Assembly: GCA_963765725.1 (NCBI GenBank)
Contig: CAVXXI010000003.1
Location: 1,240,001-1,304,000 of the forward strand
Origin: DASQEH01 sp963765725
GTDB lineage: Bacteria; Actinomycetota; Actinomycetes; Propionibacteriales; Nocardioidaceae
DNA length: 64,000 nt
Direction of reading: 5' to 3'
Below the pieces are notes generated by a model. It searched no databases. It had not been told where the DNA came from and worked only from the letters and a program-made list of their open reading frames with translations. Each line of letters opens with the position of its first letter. The first letter of the stretch is position 1. This document shows, piece by piece, positions 51,695 to 60,351 of the stretch. The translations under genes and the position numbers were made by a program.

Positions 51695-52441
51695 TCACGC
51701 GGAGGCGTCGGCGCCGGCGTCCTTGCGGCAGACGTACCTGGCGTAGATCCGCCCGCTGACCTCGCGCGAGAGGATGCGGAGCCCGGCGCGCGTGATCAAC
51801 GGCTCGAGCAGCCAGCTGAAGGTGCTGAACTCGGTGCGGACATGGGTCGCGAAGTCCTCCCGGGTGTACCCCTCGGCCGGGTCGGTCGCTGCGCCCGCCA
51901 TCCAGTCCTCCAGCACGCCCGAGGCCTCCCCGGGGCTGAAGTCGTACACCAGGTCGTGCAGCACCAGCACGCCCCCCGGACGCAGCATCGACGCCACCCG
52001 GTGCAGCGCGAGCCCCTTCCAGAAGTCCGGTAGCTGGTGCAGGGCGTTGCGCGTGTACACGACGTCGGCCGGACCCCCTTGGTGCTCGTAGTCGAGGTAG
52101 CCCGCCCGGACGCACTCCACGTTCGCGACCGCGGACTCGTCGGCGGTACGGCGTACGTGAGCCAGCATGGCCGCAGAGACGTCGACGGCGATGACGCGAC
52201 GGCACATCGCGGCTGCGGCGAGGGCGAACCGACCCGTGCCTGCGCCAAGGTCGACCACCGTGGACTCAGCGCCCAGGACCCCCAGGACCGTCAACGCCTC
52301 CAGATCGTCCTGGACGCCGGGGTAGCCCTGCTTGCGGTCGTACCCGGCCACGTACCCAGGGTCGAGGTGCTCCGGTCCGGCGTACTCGAGCTGGTCGATC
52401 ATCCACGAGGAAGGCACCGTCCAACCCTCGCAGCGCGCCAC
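51695..52441 (-). CDS. SAM-dependent methyltransferase
   Basis: 248 residues. Motif I is VVDLGAGTGRFALA, with VIAVDVSAAML after it. The N-terminal segment EHLDPGYVAGYDRKQGYPG is typical of this methyltransferase subgroup. Substrate unknown. GTG 52441 is the longest start; ATG 52402 also fits the domain. Divergent from the HEAT-repeat gene. Confidence 0.84.
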   Translation of the reverse strand: MARCEGWTVPSSWMIDQLEYAGPEHLDPGYVAGYDRKQGYPGVQDDLEALTVLGVLGAESTVVDLGAGTGRFALAAAAMCRRVIAVDVSAAMLAHVRRTADESAVANVECVRAGYLDYEHQGGPADVVYTRNALHQLPDFWKGLALHRVASMLRPGGVLVLHDLVYDFSPGEASGVLEDWMAGAATDPAEGYTREDFATHVRTEFSTFSWLLEPLITRAGLRILSREVSGRIYARYVCRKDAGADASA

Positions 52442-52476
52442 GTGTGGTCACAAGCGACTTATGGTGGCGTGTGCCT

Positions 52477-52896
52477 GTGACCACGCCTCGTGAGCGGATC
52501 GACGCCGAATCGGCTCGGCGCGGATCCCCGGCCTTCGCAGCGGGCTGCGTCGGCCTGCTGACGGGATCGATCGACGACCCAGAGCTGCTGAGGTGCCTGG
52601 GAGGACCCGGCGCCGACAAGTTCCTGGACGGCGCGCGGCATGACGACACGTACTGGCTGCGCGTCTGGGCGCTGCGGGGGCTGCTGTGGGCCTGGCACGG
52701 ATCGGCGACCGGCCCTGTGTGCGAGGCGCTGAGCGACGAGTCCTGGCGAGTGCGCGAGATGGCGGCGAAGGTCGTGGCGCGGCACCTCGTAGCGGAGGCG
52801 TTCCGGCCAGTAACGGACCTCCGCGAGGACGCGGTGCCACGGGTACGCGCGGCGGCCGACCGAGCCCTGGTCCGGCTCACCCAGGCAGGCGCCTGA
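52477..52896 (+). CDS. HEAT-repeat protein
   Basis: About 139 residues of short helical repeats (LRVWALRGLLWAWHG, SWRVREMAAKVVARHL, AVPRVRAAADRALVRL), the alpha-solenoid pattern of HEAT-like proteins. They usually mediate protein contacts. GTG 52477 is chosen; GTG 52471 is equally possible. A TATGGT lies at 52462-52467, compatible with a leaderless or near-leaderless transcript. Confidence 0.75.
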   Translation: MTTPRERIDAESARRGSPAFAAGCVGLLTGSIDDPELLRCLGGPGADKFLDGARHDDTYWLRVWALRGLLWAWHGSATGPVCEALSDESWRVREMAAKVVARHLVAEAFRPVTDLREDAVPRVRAAADRALVRLTQAGA

Positions 52897-52953
52897 CACC
52901 CGGGTTTCACGCTCCTGCGTCCGGGTACCGCTAACCCACACAGGAGGTGGCAG

Positions 52954-54102
52954 ATGCGAGCGATGGTGTACCGCGGGCCGTACCGGATCCGCGTGGAGGA
53001 CAAGCCGATGCCGCCGATCGAGCATCCCAACGACGCGATCGTGCGCGTGACGATGGCTGCGATCTGCGGATCGGACCTGCACCTGTACCACGGCATGATG
53101 CCGGACACGCGAGTCGGCATGACCTTCGGTCACGAGTTCATCGGGGTGGTCGAGCAGGTCGGCTCGTCGGTGCAGCGGCTCAAGCCGGGTGACCGGGTGA
53201 TGGTGCCGTTCAACGTCTTCTGCGGCTCGTGCTACTTCTGCGCCCGCGGCCTGTACTCGAACTGCCACAACGTTAACCCGAACGCGACGGCCGTCGGCGG
53301 CATCTACGGGTACTCCTCCACCTGCGGGGGCTACGACGGGGGCCAGTCGGAGTTCGTGCGGGTCCCGTTCGCCGATGTCGGGCCGAGCCTCATCCCGGAC
53401 TGGATGGAGGACGAGGACGCCGTTCTCCTCACCGACGCGCTGGCAACCGGCTACTTCGGCGCCCAGCTCGGCGACATCGCCGAGGGCGACGTGGTCGCCG
53501 TCTTCGGTGCCGGGCCGGTCGGGCTGTTCGCCGCGAAGTCGGCCTGGCTGATGGGAGCCGGGCGCGTCATCGTCGTCGACCACCTGGAGTACCGGCTGGA
53601 GAAGGCGCGTAGCTTCGCCCACGCCGAGACCTACAACTTCACCGAGCACGACGACATCGTGGTGACGATGAAGAAGACCACCGACCACCTGGGTGCCGAC
53701 GTGGCCATCGACGCGGTGGGCGCCGAGGCCGACGGCAACCTCCTGCAGCACGTCACATCGGCCAAGCTGAAGCTGCAGGGTGGGTCACCGGTGGCCCTCA
53801 ACTGGGCCATCGACTCGGTCCGCAAGGGCGGCACGGTGTCGGTGATGGGCGCGTACGGGCCCATGTTCAGCGCGGTGAAGTTCGGTGACGCCATGAACAA
53901 GGGACTGACTCTCAACATGAACCAGTGCCCTGTCAAACGCCAGTGGCCGCGGCTCTTCGAGCACGTCCGCAACGGCTACCTCAAGCCGAGCGACATCGTC
54001 ACGCACCGGATCCCGCTGGAGCACATCGCGGAGGGGTACCACATCTTCTCGGCCAAGCTCGACGGGTGCATCAAGCCGCTCGTGATCCCCAGCGCCAACT
54101 GA
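52954..54102 (+). CDS. Zinc-dependent alcohol dehydrogenase, formaldehyde-dehydrogenase-like
   Basis: 382 residues. Catalytic zinc ligands lie in CGSDLHLYHG and TFGHEFIG; structural zinc cysteines in FCGSCYFCARGLYSNC. The NAD site is VAVFGAGPVGLFAA. The protein belongs to the glutathione-independent aldehyde/alcohol dehydrogenase branch. ATG 52954 follows ACAGGAGGTGG, one of the strongest ribosome sites in the window. Confidence 0.9.
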   Translation: MRAMVYRGPYRIRVEDKPMPPIEHPNDAIVRVTMAAICGSDLHLYHGMMPDTRVGMTFGHEFIGVVEQVGSSVQRLKPGDRVMVPFNVFCGSCYFCARGLYSNCHNVNPNATAVGGIYGYSSTCGGYDGGQSEFVRVPFADVGPSLIPDWMEDEDAVLLTDALATGYFGAQLGDIAEGDVVAVFGAGPVGLFAAKSAWLMGAGRVIVVDHLEYRLEKARSFAHAETYNFTEHDDIVVTMKKTTDHLGADVAIDAVGAEADGNLLQHVTSAKLKLQGGSPVALNWAIDSVRKGGTVSVMGAYGPMFSAVKFGDAMNKGLTLNMNQCPVKRQWPRLFEHVRNGYLKPSDIVTHRIPLEHIAEGYHIFSAKLDGCIKPLVIPSAN

Positions 54103-54116
54103 CCGAAGGACCGACC

Positions 54117-54695
54117 ATGGCGTACACACCTGAGAAGCCACCGCTCGCGGAGTCGCCCGAGGAGCTGCGCGCCCGCATCCCCGGATGGGGTGTCGACCTG
54201 GACCCGCGCGACCGACCGGCCGTACCTCGGCTGCAGTTCGACCCGGACCTCAGCGGAGCCCACTGGGACTTCCCCGAGCGCCAACCGCAGAAGTGGCCCC
54301 GGGAGCGGTCGATCGAGCACAAGTTCCTGACTCCCGTCTTCGGTACCTCCTGCCCGCCGAAGGGACTATCCGGTGCGATGCGCAGGCTCGCGTACAAGAG
54401 GTACAGCGAGGGCCGCGCGGCGCACTGGCTGATCCTCATCGCAGCGGACCGGGTCGACGCCGTGGAGAGTGCGGTCGCGTCCTTTGCGACCCTGCGCCCC
54501 GACAACCCGATTACCGAGACCGGAGTGCTCAGCGAGTTCTCGCGCCACGGCATCGCCTCGCGCTTCGGCCAGCGGCGTACCGACGTCAGGCACCAGGCGA
54601 TCGACCCTGTCATCGTCGCGGCACCGTGGGTCGCCGCCGGTGGCCTCGCCTACACGGGTGTGAAGGCACTGGCGAAGCGTCGCCGCCGCTCCTGA
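54117..54695 (+). CDS. Uncharacterised protein downstream of the dehydrogenase
   Basis: 192 residues. The N-terminus is Pro/Glu-rich and soluble (EKPPLAESPEELRARIPGWG); the middle is hydrophilic; a weak hydrophobic stretch near the C-terminus (VIVAAPWVAAGGLAYTG) ends in Arg/Lys. ATG 54117 follows GAAGGA, 14 bp after the dehydrogenase stop, so the two are co-transcribed. Family not recognised. Confidence 0.8.
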   Translation: MAYTPEKPPLAESPEELRARIPGWGVDLDPRDRPAVPRLQFDPDLSGAHWDFPERQPQKWPRERSIEHKFLTPVFGTSCPPKGLSGAMRRLAYKRYSEGRAAHWLILIAADRVDAVESAVASFATLRPDNPITETGVLSEFSRHGIASRFGQRRTDVRHQAIDPVIVAAPWVAAGGLAYTGVKALAKRRRRS

Positions 54696-54748
54696 ACCGC
54701 GTGCGCCGGAAGCGTCCTCCAGTGGCGGGAGAGTAGTACCGGCCCGAG

Positions 54749-56011
54749 TCAGCGCCCGAGCGCGAGGATCGCGAAGTCGTTGTGCGGCAGTGCGACGCGT
54801 ACAGCACCGTCGTCGGCCCGCGCCACGCGCTTGTTCCACACATCGTCGGCGTCGCCCGTCGGCGCCGATCCGAGGGCGACGGTGACCTCGGCGTCTGGGC
54901 CGAAGTTGAACACACAGACGACCGGCCGCCCGTCCGCACCCGGCCGGCTGTAGCTCAAGCAGTGGTCGGGTCGGTCGTTGTCGATGAGCGTCAGCGGGCC
55001 GGCATCGAGGCGGTGCCGGGTGCGCAGAGCGATCAAGCGCCGGTGGAATTCGAACAGGTCGGGGTCGGCCGACCAGGTGAGCGGACCGCGGTCGCGGTAC
55101 GGGTTGAACTCCAGCCCCACCTCGTCGCCCATGTACAGACACGGGGTGCCCGGCAGGGTCAGGAGGACGGCCGTGGCGACCCGGGTGAGCTCGGGTCCGT
55201 GGCGGGTGATGAAACGCGGCCCGGTGTCGTTGTTGTTGAGGAACCGGAAGACGTCGCCGTTGGCAGTCGACCTCTCCAGGTGGTACCGAAGGTCGCGGGC
55301 GGAGCCCTTCGTGTCGGTGAACGCGTGCCCCCACGCCCAGGTGCCGAGGTGGTTCGTCCAGTCGTACGCGGAGTCGAACCCAGCCCGCTGATAGTACGGG
55401 TCAAGAGTGCTCGCCTCCGCCAGCAGGAAGAGGTCGGGCTTGCTCGCCCGGAGCCGCTGCAGGCACTGCGGCCAGAACTGAGGCGTCCGCTGCCGGATGC
55501 CCCAGGCCGCGTCCATCCGGTACCCGTCGATGTCGTGCTCGGTGACCCAGTAGCGCATCGCGTCGACGACCATGTCCTGGACCGCGGGGTTGTCGTAGTT
55601 CAGGTTGATCAGGTTCGTCCAGTTGAAGTAGTGCGTATAAGTGCCGGCGATGTCGCGGGCGTAGTGGTCCGCGTACACCGAGCCGTCTCCGGTCGACGTG
55701 ACCTCTCGGTAGAAGGGGTGCTGGTCGGAGGTGTGGTTGGGTGCGAAGTCGAGGACGACCCGCAGCCCCTCGCGATGAGCAGCTTGCACGAGTCGGCTCA
55801 CGTCGTCGTTCGAGCCGTGCTCGGGATCGACCCGGGTGTAGTCGGTCATGGCATATCCGAAGTTGCCCGGCGGGTGCTCGAAGATGGGGGAGAGCCAGAT
55901 CATGGTGACGCCGAGATGGCGCAGATAGGGCAGCTTCTCCTCGACACCACGCAGCCCCGCGTCCGAGAAGCTCGAGACGATCAAGCCGTAGACGATGTTC
56001 GCCGGCCGCAC
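54749..56011 (-). CDS. GH13 alpha-amylase-family glycosidase
   Basis: About 420 residues from GTG 56011. The conserved regions are present: DFAPNHTS (region I), GYRMDAAWG with the nucleophile Asp (II), LLAEAS with the acid Glu (III) and FLNNNDTGP with the third Asp (IV). Members hydrolyse or rearrange alpha-glucans, sucrose or trehalose; specificity is not determinable. The longer frame to 56209 overlaps the divergent small gene and is rejected. No signal peptide is seen, so it is probably intracellular. Confidence 0.88.
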   Translation of the reverse strand: MRPANIVYGLIVSSFSDAGLRGVEEKLPYLRHLGVTMIWLSPIFEHPPGNFGYAMTDYTRVDPEHGSNDDVSRLVQAAHREGLRVVLDFAPNHTSDQHPFYREVTSTGDGSVYADHYARDIAGTYTHYFNWTNLINLNYDNPAVQDMVVDAMRYWVTEHDIDGYRMDAAWGIRQRTPQFWPQCLQRLRASKPDLFLLAEASTLDPYYQRAGFDSAYDWTNHLGTWAWGHAFTDTKGSARDLRYHLERSTANGDVFRFLNNNDTGPRFITRHGPELTRVATAVLLTLPGTPCLYMGDEVGLEFNPYRDRGPLTWSADPDLFEFHRRLIALRTRHRLDAGPLTLIDNDRPDHCLSYSRPGADGRPVVCVFNFGPDAEVTVALGSAPTGDADDVWNKRVARADDGAVRVALPHNDFAILALGR

Positions 56012-56139
56012 CTGGAGGACGATACCGCGAGGCGCGGTGGTGCGTTGACGTCGGCGCGATGGGTACCAAGGACCCGTCGAGACGGTGACCGCGGCGCGCT
56101 GCTGCCGCCGACCCAGGGTGACGACGCAGGAGGAGACAG

Positions 56140-56409
56140 ATGACCGAGCCGGGCCAGCACGAGCAGGACTCCCTCGACGACGTGATAGAGCCGGAGTTCG
56201 ACGTTCCACCGACGCATCGTCCGCGGGTCCACGGGGGCATGCCGCTTCGGCCGGACGACGACGAGCTCGCCGCGATGGTCGAGCGTGACCGGCTTGCGGC
56301 CGGCGTCGCGGACTACGCGCCCAGTGACGTACCGGAGGCCACCGACCCTCTCCCAGAGGGCTCGTCCGAGGCGGCGGATCTCGCTCAACGGGGACTGCTC
56401 GACGAGTAG
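56140..56409 (+). CDS. Small acidic protein of unknown function
   Basis: 89 residues, strongly acidic, ending in QRGLLDE. ATG 56140 follows CAGGAGGAGACAG. No motif or membrane segment. Divergent from the GH13 gene, with 128 bp between the starts. Confidence 0.75.
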   Translation: MTEPGQHEQDSLDDVIEPEFDVPPTHRPRVHGGMPLRPDDDELAAMVERDRLAAGVADYAPSDVPEATDPLPEGSSEAADLAQRGLLDE

Positions 56410-56485
56410 CCGTCGTCGAGGGACGCGGTGCCGTCGTCGTCGGTCGGCCCGGGGCGGCCGGCCCCGCGGGGCGGGGAGAGAGCCG

Positions 56486-56869
56486 CTAGCTCTCCGCCAG
56501 GAGCTCGGCTTTGGCCAACAGCTGCGCGGCGAGCCGACGGCACTCCGACGCGTCGAGGTCGACCTCGTTGTACGCGTTGTAGCCGCACGGGGCGGACAAC
56601 AGGGACAGCCGGACTCGGGCATCCCCCACGATCGGGCCCGGCAACCAGGCTGCGAGCTCGTCCGAGCGCACCAGCTCCAGCGCGACCTCGCACTCGTCGG
56701 CTGTGTCGACCAGCCACGAGCAGCGAGAACCGTAGTGCACCGCCGACGTGTCGAGGTCCGTGCAGTCGCCATAGCCGTCGCACCACTGGGGGTGCCCCTT
56801 CGGCCAGGGTTCGACGCGGCTGCCCGGTGCAAGCGCGGGTGTTTTGCGCGTTCGATCGGGTTCGGGCAC
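56486..56869 (-). CDS. DUF6907-like small protein
   Basis: 127 residues from GTG 56869, preceded by GGAGGTG. A WC-containing segment (GHPQWCDGYGDCTDLDTSA) and a YGSRCSWLV segment give four Cys, a pattern I associate with the DUF6907 proteins of actinobacteria. The C-terminus is helical (ECRRLAAQLLAKAELLAES). Function unknown. The frame extending to 57061 is not supported. Confidence 0.65.
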   Translation of the reverse strand: MPEPDRTRKTPALAPGSRVEPWPKGHPQWCDGYGDCTDLDTSAVHYGSRCSWLVDTADECEVALELVRSDELAAWLPGPIVGDARVRLSLLSAPCGYNAYNEVDLDASECRRLAAQLLAKAELLAES

Positions 56870-56994
56870 GGCGCACCTCCATCTGGTCGGAGGTGTTGTA
56901 CCCACTGCAGGCGATTGCATCGCCGTGCCTGGCCGGGGGTCGCAGGGAAGCGACCCCCAGCCCGCATTACGGCTTTTGCACCCGCCGTGGGCGC

Positions 56995-57082
56995 CCGAGG
57001 GGTCAGGGACTTCCCGCCGAGGGGTCGGTAGCTTCCCGCCGAGGGGTCGGTAGCTTCCCACCGGAGGGGTCAGTTTGTCCGC
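56995..57082. repeat. 22-bp tandem array, type II, four units
   Basis: Units start at 56995, 57017, 57039 and 57061, each 22 bp, with core CCGAGGGGTCGGTAGCTTCC. A further degenerate unit lies near 57111-57131. It sits in a 512-bp gene-free gap (56870-57381) between two divergent genes. The gap also holds a 46-bp duplication and a type I array. Confidence 0.9.
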
Positions 57083-57182
57083 TCAGCTGTGTAGCCGGAC
57101 GCGGCGCCGGATGAAGGGACGGTGCTTCCCGCCGGAGGGTCAGTTTGTCCGCTCAGCTGTGTAGCCGGACGCGGCGCCGGAT
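57067..57182. repeat. 46-bp direct duplication
   Basis: A 46-bp sequence is repeated exactly at 57067-57112 and 57137-57182, 70 bp apart. It includes GTCCGCTCAGCTGTGTAGCC. Its left end grows out of the fourth type II unit, suggesting that a block of repeat plus flank was duplicated. Confidence 0.93.
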
Positions 57183-57201
57183 AAATGACCCGTCGACCAG
57201 A

Positions 57202-57269
57202 CATTTGCCGCCCGCTCGATGGGAGATTACCGCCCGCTCGAGGCGGACATTTGCGCCCGCTCGACAGGG
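57202..57269. repeat. 22-bp-type tandem array, type I, three units
   Basis: Units start at 57202, 57225 and 57248 (23 bp each). Cores are CATTTGCCGCCCGCTCGA, ATTACCGCCCGCTCGA and CATTTGCGCCCGCTCGAC. It lies immediately after the 46-bp duplication and 112 bp before the MmcQ-like gene. Confidence 0.85.
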
Positions 57270-57381
57270 AGGTGGGCTGGATCGTTCGTGCGCATCCGCG
57301 GGCCGGCTCGCGACCCGCTCGCCGTTGTCGGCGCTGCCCCCTAGCCTGGATCCTCCGGGGCGAGACGCAGGAGGGACCTCG

Positions 57382-57771
57382 ATGGCCGACGCGGACGACG
57401 TACGCCGACTGGCGCTCGCCCTGCCTCACGTGGAGGAGGTCGACAGTGACGGCTTCGACTTCCGCGTGGCCGACAAGGGCTTCGTCTGGTCCTATCCCGA
57501 GCGACGACCGGGCCGGCCGCGGATGATCCGTACCGACATCGCGGTCCTGTTCGTGGGAGACGAGGCGGAGAAGCAGGCACTCCTGCTCGGCGAGCCAGAG
57601 CTCTTCTTCAGCACTCCCGGCTACGACGGCTGGCCGCTGGTGATGCTCCGGCTGGAGGCGGTCGACGTCGACCGGCTGAGGGAGCTGGTCACCGATGCCT
57701 GGCACATGCGTGCCCCCGAAGCCCTGGTTGCCGAGCTCGGTGGAGCCCGGCACCTCTGCGATGCCGGTTAG
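57382..57771 (+). CDS. MmcQ/YjbR-family protein
   Basis: 129 residues. The start DVRRLALALPHVEEVDSDGF and the C-terminal ELVTDAWHMRAPEALV fit the MmcQ/YjbR fold, proposed to bind DNA. ATG 57382 follows AGGAGGGA. Its end overlaps the convergent EamA gene by 4 bp. Confidence 0.85.
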   Translation: MADADDVRRLALALPHVEEVDSDGFDFRVADKGFVWSYPERRPGRPRMIRTDIAVLFVGDEAEKQALLLGEPELFFSTPGYDGWPLVMLRLEAVDVDRLRELVTDAWHMRAPEALVAELGGARHLCDAG

Positions 57772-58757
57772 CCGGTTGCGGTGCGATCGGCCTCTCGAAC
57801 CACGGCTCCGCCACGGCCCGGTGGGACTGGTCCTTCCGGATCATCGGGGACGGTGAGGTGACCGGCGTCGACGCCGGTCGCATCCACGTGCTCATCGGGG
57901 CTGCTAGCGATCCGCGCGCCGGTACGCTCCGCACCGATCCCCGCGGTCACGACCAGCACGATGCCGGCGATCGCTGCCGGCCGCGGCACCTGGCCGAGGT
58001 AGAGAAGCCCCATCACGAGCGCAACTGCGGGCTCGAGGCTCATGAGAGTCCCGAAGGCGGCGGTCGTCAGCCGGCGCAGGGCCAGTAGCTCCAGACAGAA
58101 CGGGATCACGGGCAGGACGAGAGCAAGGCCGAATCCCGTCGCCATGAGCTGCCAGTCGACGTGGGGCAGCACCGAGGGACCTGCGGCGAGCGTGGCCACA
58201 ACGGCGGCCACCGGCATCGAGACGCCCAGGGCGCGTACGCCCGTCACCTCGTCGCCCGCCCGCTGGGTCAACAGGATGTAGCCGGCCCAGCAGACGGCGG
58301 CTCCCAGCGCGAATGCCACTCCCACGAGGTCCGTACCGCCGTGCCACGGCTCCGTCAGCGCCAGTACGCCCAGCGCGGCAACGAAGGGCCACAGCCGTCC
58401 TGCGCCGCGGCTGCGGGACACCGCGACGCTGAGCGGGCCGAGGAACTCCAATGCGCTCGCGGTGCCGAGCGGCAACCGTACGACGGCAGCCATGAACAGC
58501 ATGGTGACTCCGGCGGTCGTCACGCCCAGGCTCACGCAGGTCAGCAGGGCGGTGCGGCTGAAGCTGGAGCGCCAGGGCCGCGCGACGACCAGGAGGATGG
58601 CCCCGGCCCACACCAGTCGCAGCCAGGCCACCCCTTCGGCACCGATCCGGTCCGACAACCCGACCGAGACCGCGACCCCGAGCTGTACCGAGCACATGGC
58701 GGCGACCGCCATCGACGTGCCGGCTCGGGACGCCCGGCGCTCTGCTGCTGACCTCAT
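57768..58757 (-). CDS. EamA-family (RhtA-like) exporter
   Basis: 329 residues with about ten membrane spans and two EamA repeats. The segment LPLGTASALEFLGPLSVAV is typical of RhtA-like amino acid and homoserine lactone exporters. The C-terminal 40 residues are hydrophilic. Divergent from a LysR regulator with an inverted repeat between them, suggesting controlled efflux. Confidence 0.85.
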   Translation of the reverse strand: MRSAAERRASRAGTSMAVAAMCSVQLGVAVSVGLSDRIGAEGVAWLRLVWAGAILLVVARPWRSSFSRTALLTCVSLGVTTAGVTMLFMAAVVRLPLGTASALEFLGPLSVAVSRSRGAGRLWPFVAALGVLALTEPWHGGTDLVGVAFALGAAVCWAGYILLTQRAGDEVTGVRALGVSMPVAAVVATLAAGPSVLPHVDWQLMATGFGLALVLPVIPFCLELLALRRLTTAAFGTLMSLEPAVALVMGLLYLGQVPRPAAIAGIVLVVTAGIGAERTGARIASSPDEHVDATGVDAGHLTVPDDPEGPVPPGRGGAVVREADRTATG

Positions 58758-58810
58758 GGAGCCAGTACACCAACACTCATCCGTACGCGTCCACGTGACA
58801 ATGCTTTACG

Positions 58811-58831
58811 ATTCGTTCACGAACTACGAAT
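58811..58831. promoter_or_regulatory. LysR-type operator candidate
   Basis: ATTCGT (58811-58816) and ACGAAT (58826-58831) are perfect arms with 9 bp between; GTTCACGAAC (58815-58824) is a second palindrome inside. The site lies 12 bp before the LysR ATG, in the 86-bp divergent region. Confidence 0.65.
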
Positions 58832-58843
58832 GATTGGTCAACC

Positions 58844-59806
58844 ATGGAGACCCGCCGCTTGCAGATGCTCGTCGAGCTCTCCCGCCTCGGCTCGATGCGG
58901 GCGGTCGCTGATCTGCTCGGGACCACGACGTCCACGGTGTCGCAGCAGGTCGCGCGGCTCGCCGAGGAGACCGGGGCAGCTCTGGTGGAGCCGGACGGCC
59001 GGCGCGTCCGGTTGACCCCGGCGGGGCGCCGTCTCGCCGAGCATGCGGCGGTCATCCTGGGCGCGGTGGAGACGGCTCGCCTCGACCTCGACCCCGGCGC
59101 GGAGCCGTCGGGAACGGTTCGGGTGGCCGGATTCGCCTCCGCCATCCGGCGCAGCCTGTTGCCCGTCGTCGCCGACCTTGCCCGGACACACCCGAGCGTC
59201 GGCATCGTCATGCGGGAGTATGAACCGGCCGAGGCGATCTCATTGTTGGCCGCCGACGACGTCGACCTGGCCCTTACGTACGACTACAACCTGGCACCGG
59301 CGCCACGAGACCCCACCATGGTGACGAGCCCACTGTGGACCACGCCCTGGAGCCTCGGTGTCCCCACTCGGGCGGTCGCTTCGGCCCCCGGTGACGCCCT
59401 GGCCACGTTCGCGGCGTTCCGCGAGCACGAGTGGATCGGGAACTCCCGCAACCGTGCCGACGAGGACGTCGTGCGTACCATCGCATCGATGAGCGGCTTC
59501 GAGCCGCGGCTGACCCACCAGTGCGACAGCCTCGATCTCGTCGAGGACCTCATCCTCGCCGGACTGGGCGTAGGACTGCTGCCCGCCGGCCGGGCAGCGC
59601 GGCAGGGGCTCACGCTGCTGCCGCTCACGGCGCCGGACGTGCGGTTGCGGGCGTACGCCTGTACGCGTCGCGGCCGCAACGTCTGGTCGCCCCTTGCCCT
59701 GGTGCTCGATCAGTTGTCCGCTGAACCGGTCCAGACCGGGCGGAAGACCTCCACGACGGCAGGCGTTCGGCCCACGGCCGGCGAGCCAGGGGCGCGACCG
59801 TCCTAG
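58844..59806 (+). CDS. LysR-family transcriptional regulator
   Basis: 320 residues. The N-terminal winged helix-turn-helix is LGSMRAVADLLGTTTSTVSQ; a periplasmic-binding-protein-like effector domain follows. It probably controls the divergent EamA exporter in response to the exported solute. Its end overlaps the convergent XdhC-like gene by 4 bp. Confidence 0.9.
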   Translation: METRRLQMLVELSRLGSMRAVADLLGTTTSTVSQQVARLAEETGAALVEPDGRRVRLTPAGRRLAEHAAVILGAVETARLDLDPGAEPSGTVRVAGFASAIRRSLLPVVADLARTHPSVGIVMREYEPAEAISLLAADDVDLALTYDYNLAPAPRDPTMVTSPLWTTPWSLGVPTRAVASAPGDALATFAAFREHEWIGNSRNRADEDVVRTIASMSGFEPRLTHQCDSLDLVEDLILAGLGVGLLPAGRAARQGLTLLPLTAPDVRLRAYACTRRGRNVWSPLALVLDQLSAEPVQTGRKTSTTAGVRPTAGEPGARPS

Positions 59807-60312
59807 TGCGCCTTCATCGGTCCGCCGGCGCGACCGTTAGACACCGCGACGACCTCGGCGACCACCGAGAGGGCGATCTCGCCGGGAGCCTTGCCGCCGA
59901 TGTCGAGGCCCGCTGGTACCCGCAGCCGGGCCAGTGTCTGCGGCGGGACAGATGCGGCCAGCGTCGAGAAGACGTGTTCGGCCCGTCGTCGGCTGCCCAT
60001 CATCGCGATGTAGCCGGCGTTTCCGGCCAGGGCGTGCCGCAGCAGAGCATCCATCTGCGGAGTGTCGTGGTCGCACAGCACGAGTGCGTCCTGCTCGTCC
60101 AGGGGATGGTCGGTGAGCCATTCCAGAGGTGACCACTCGGCGTCCTCGTCGGGCAGCAAGGTGGCGCGCCGGCCGGCGAGCTGCGAGATCTGCACCACGG
60201 CGCGGCCGATCGGGTTGTCCGTCACCGCCACGACCTGTCCGTACTGCGGCGGGTCATCGGACCAGGCCTGTTCGCGGCCCTGCGGCGCTCGGCTGTCAGG
60301 TGGGATGCTCAT
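59803..60312 (-). CDS. XdhC-like Rossmann-domain protein
   Basis: 169 residues. It carries only the C-terminal XdhC Rossmann half: IAMMGSRRRAEHVF and GLDIGGKAPGEIALSVVAE. Full XdhC/CoxI proteins insert sulfurated molybdenum cofactor into xanthine or CO dehydrogenases. No such enzyme is nearby. It may be a short stand-alone form. Confidence 0.82.
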   Translation of the reverse strand: MSIPPDSRAPQGREQAWSDDPPQYGQVVAVTDNPIGRAVVQISQLAGRRATLLPDEDAEWSPLEWLTDHPLDEQDALVLCDHDTPQMDALLRHALAGNAGYIAMMGSRRRAEHVFSTLAASVPPQTLARLRVPAGLDIGGKAPGEIALSVVAEVVAVSNGRAGGPMKAH

Positions 60313-60351
60313 CGGCTGACCCTACCGGCCCAGCGCGGCGCGCCCCGGCGG

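Noticed and set aside
56012..56209. 66-residue N-terminal extension of the GH13 enzyme
   Set aside because: It overlaps the divergent small gene at 56140, is Arg/Pro-rich, and has no ribosome site.
33660..57269. 22-bp arrays as CRISPR loci
   Set aside because: Units are directly contiguous with no unique spacers, and no cas gene is in the window.
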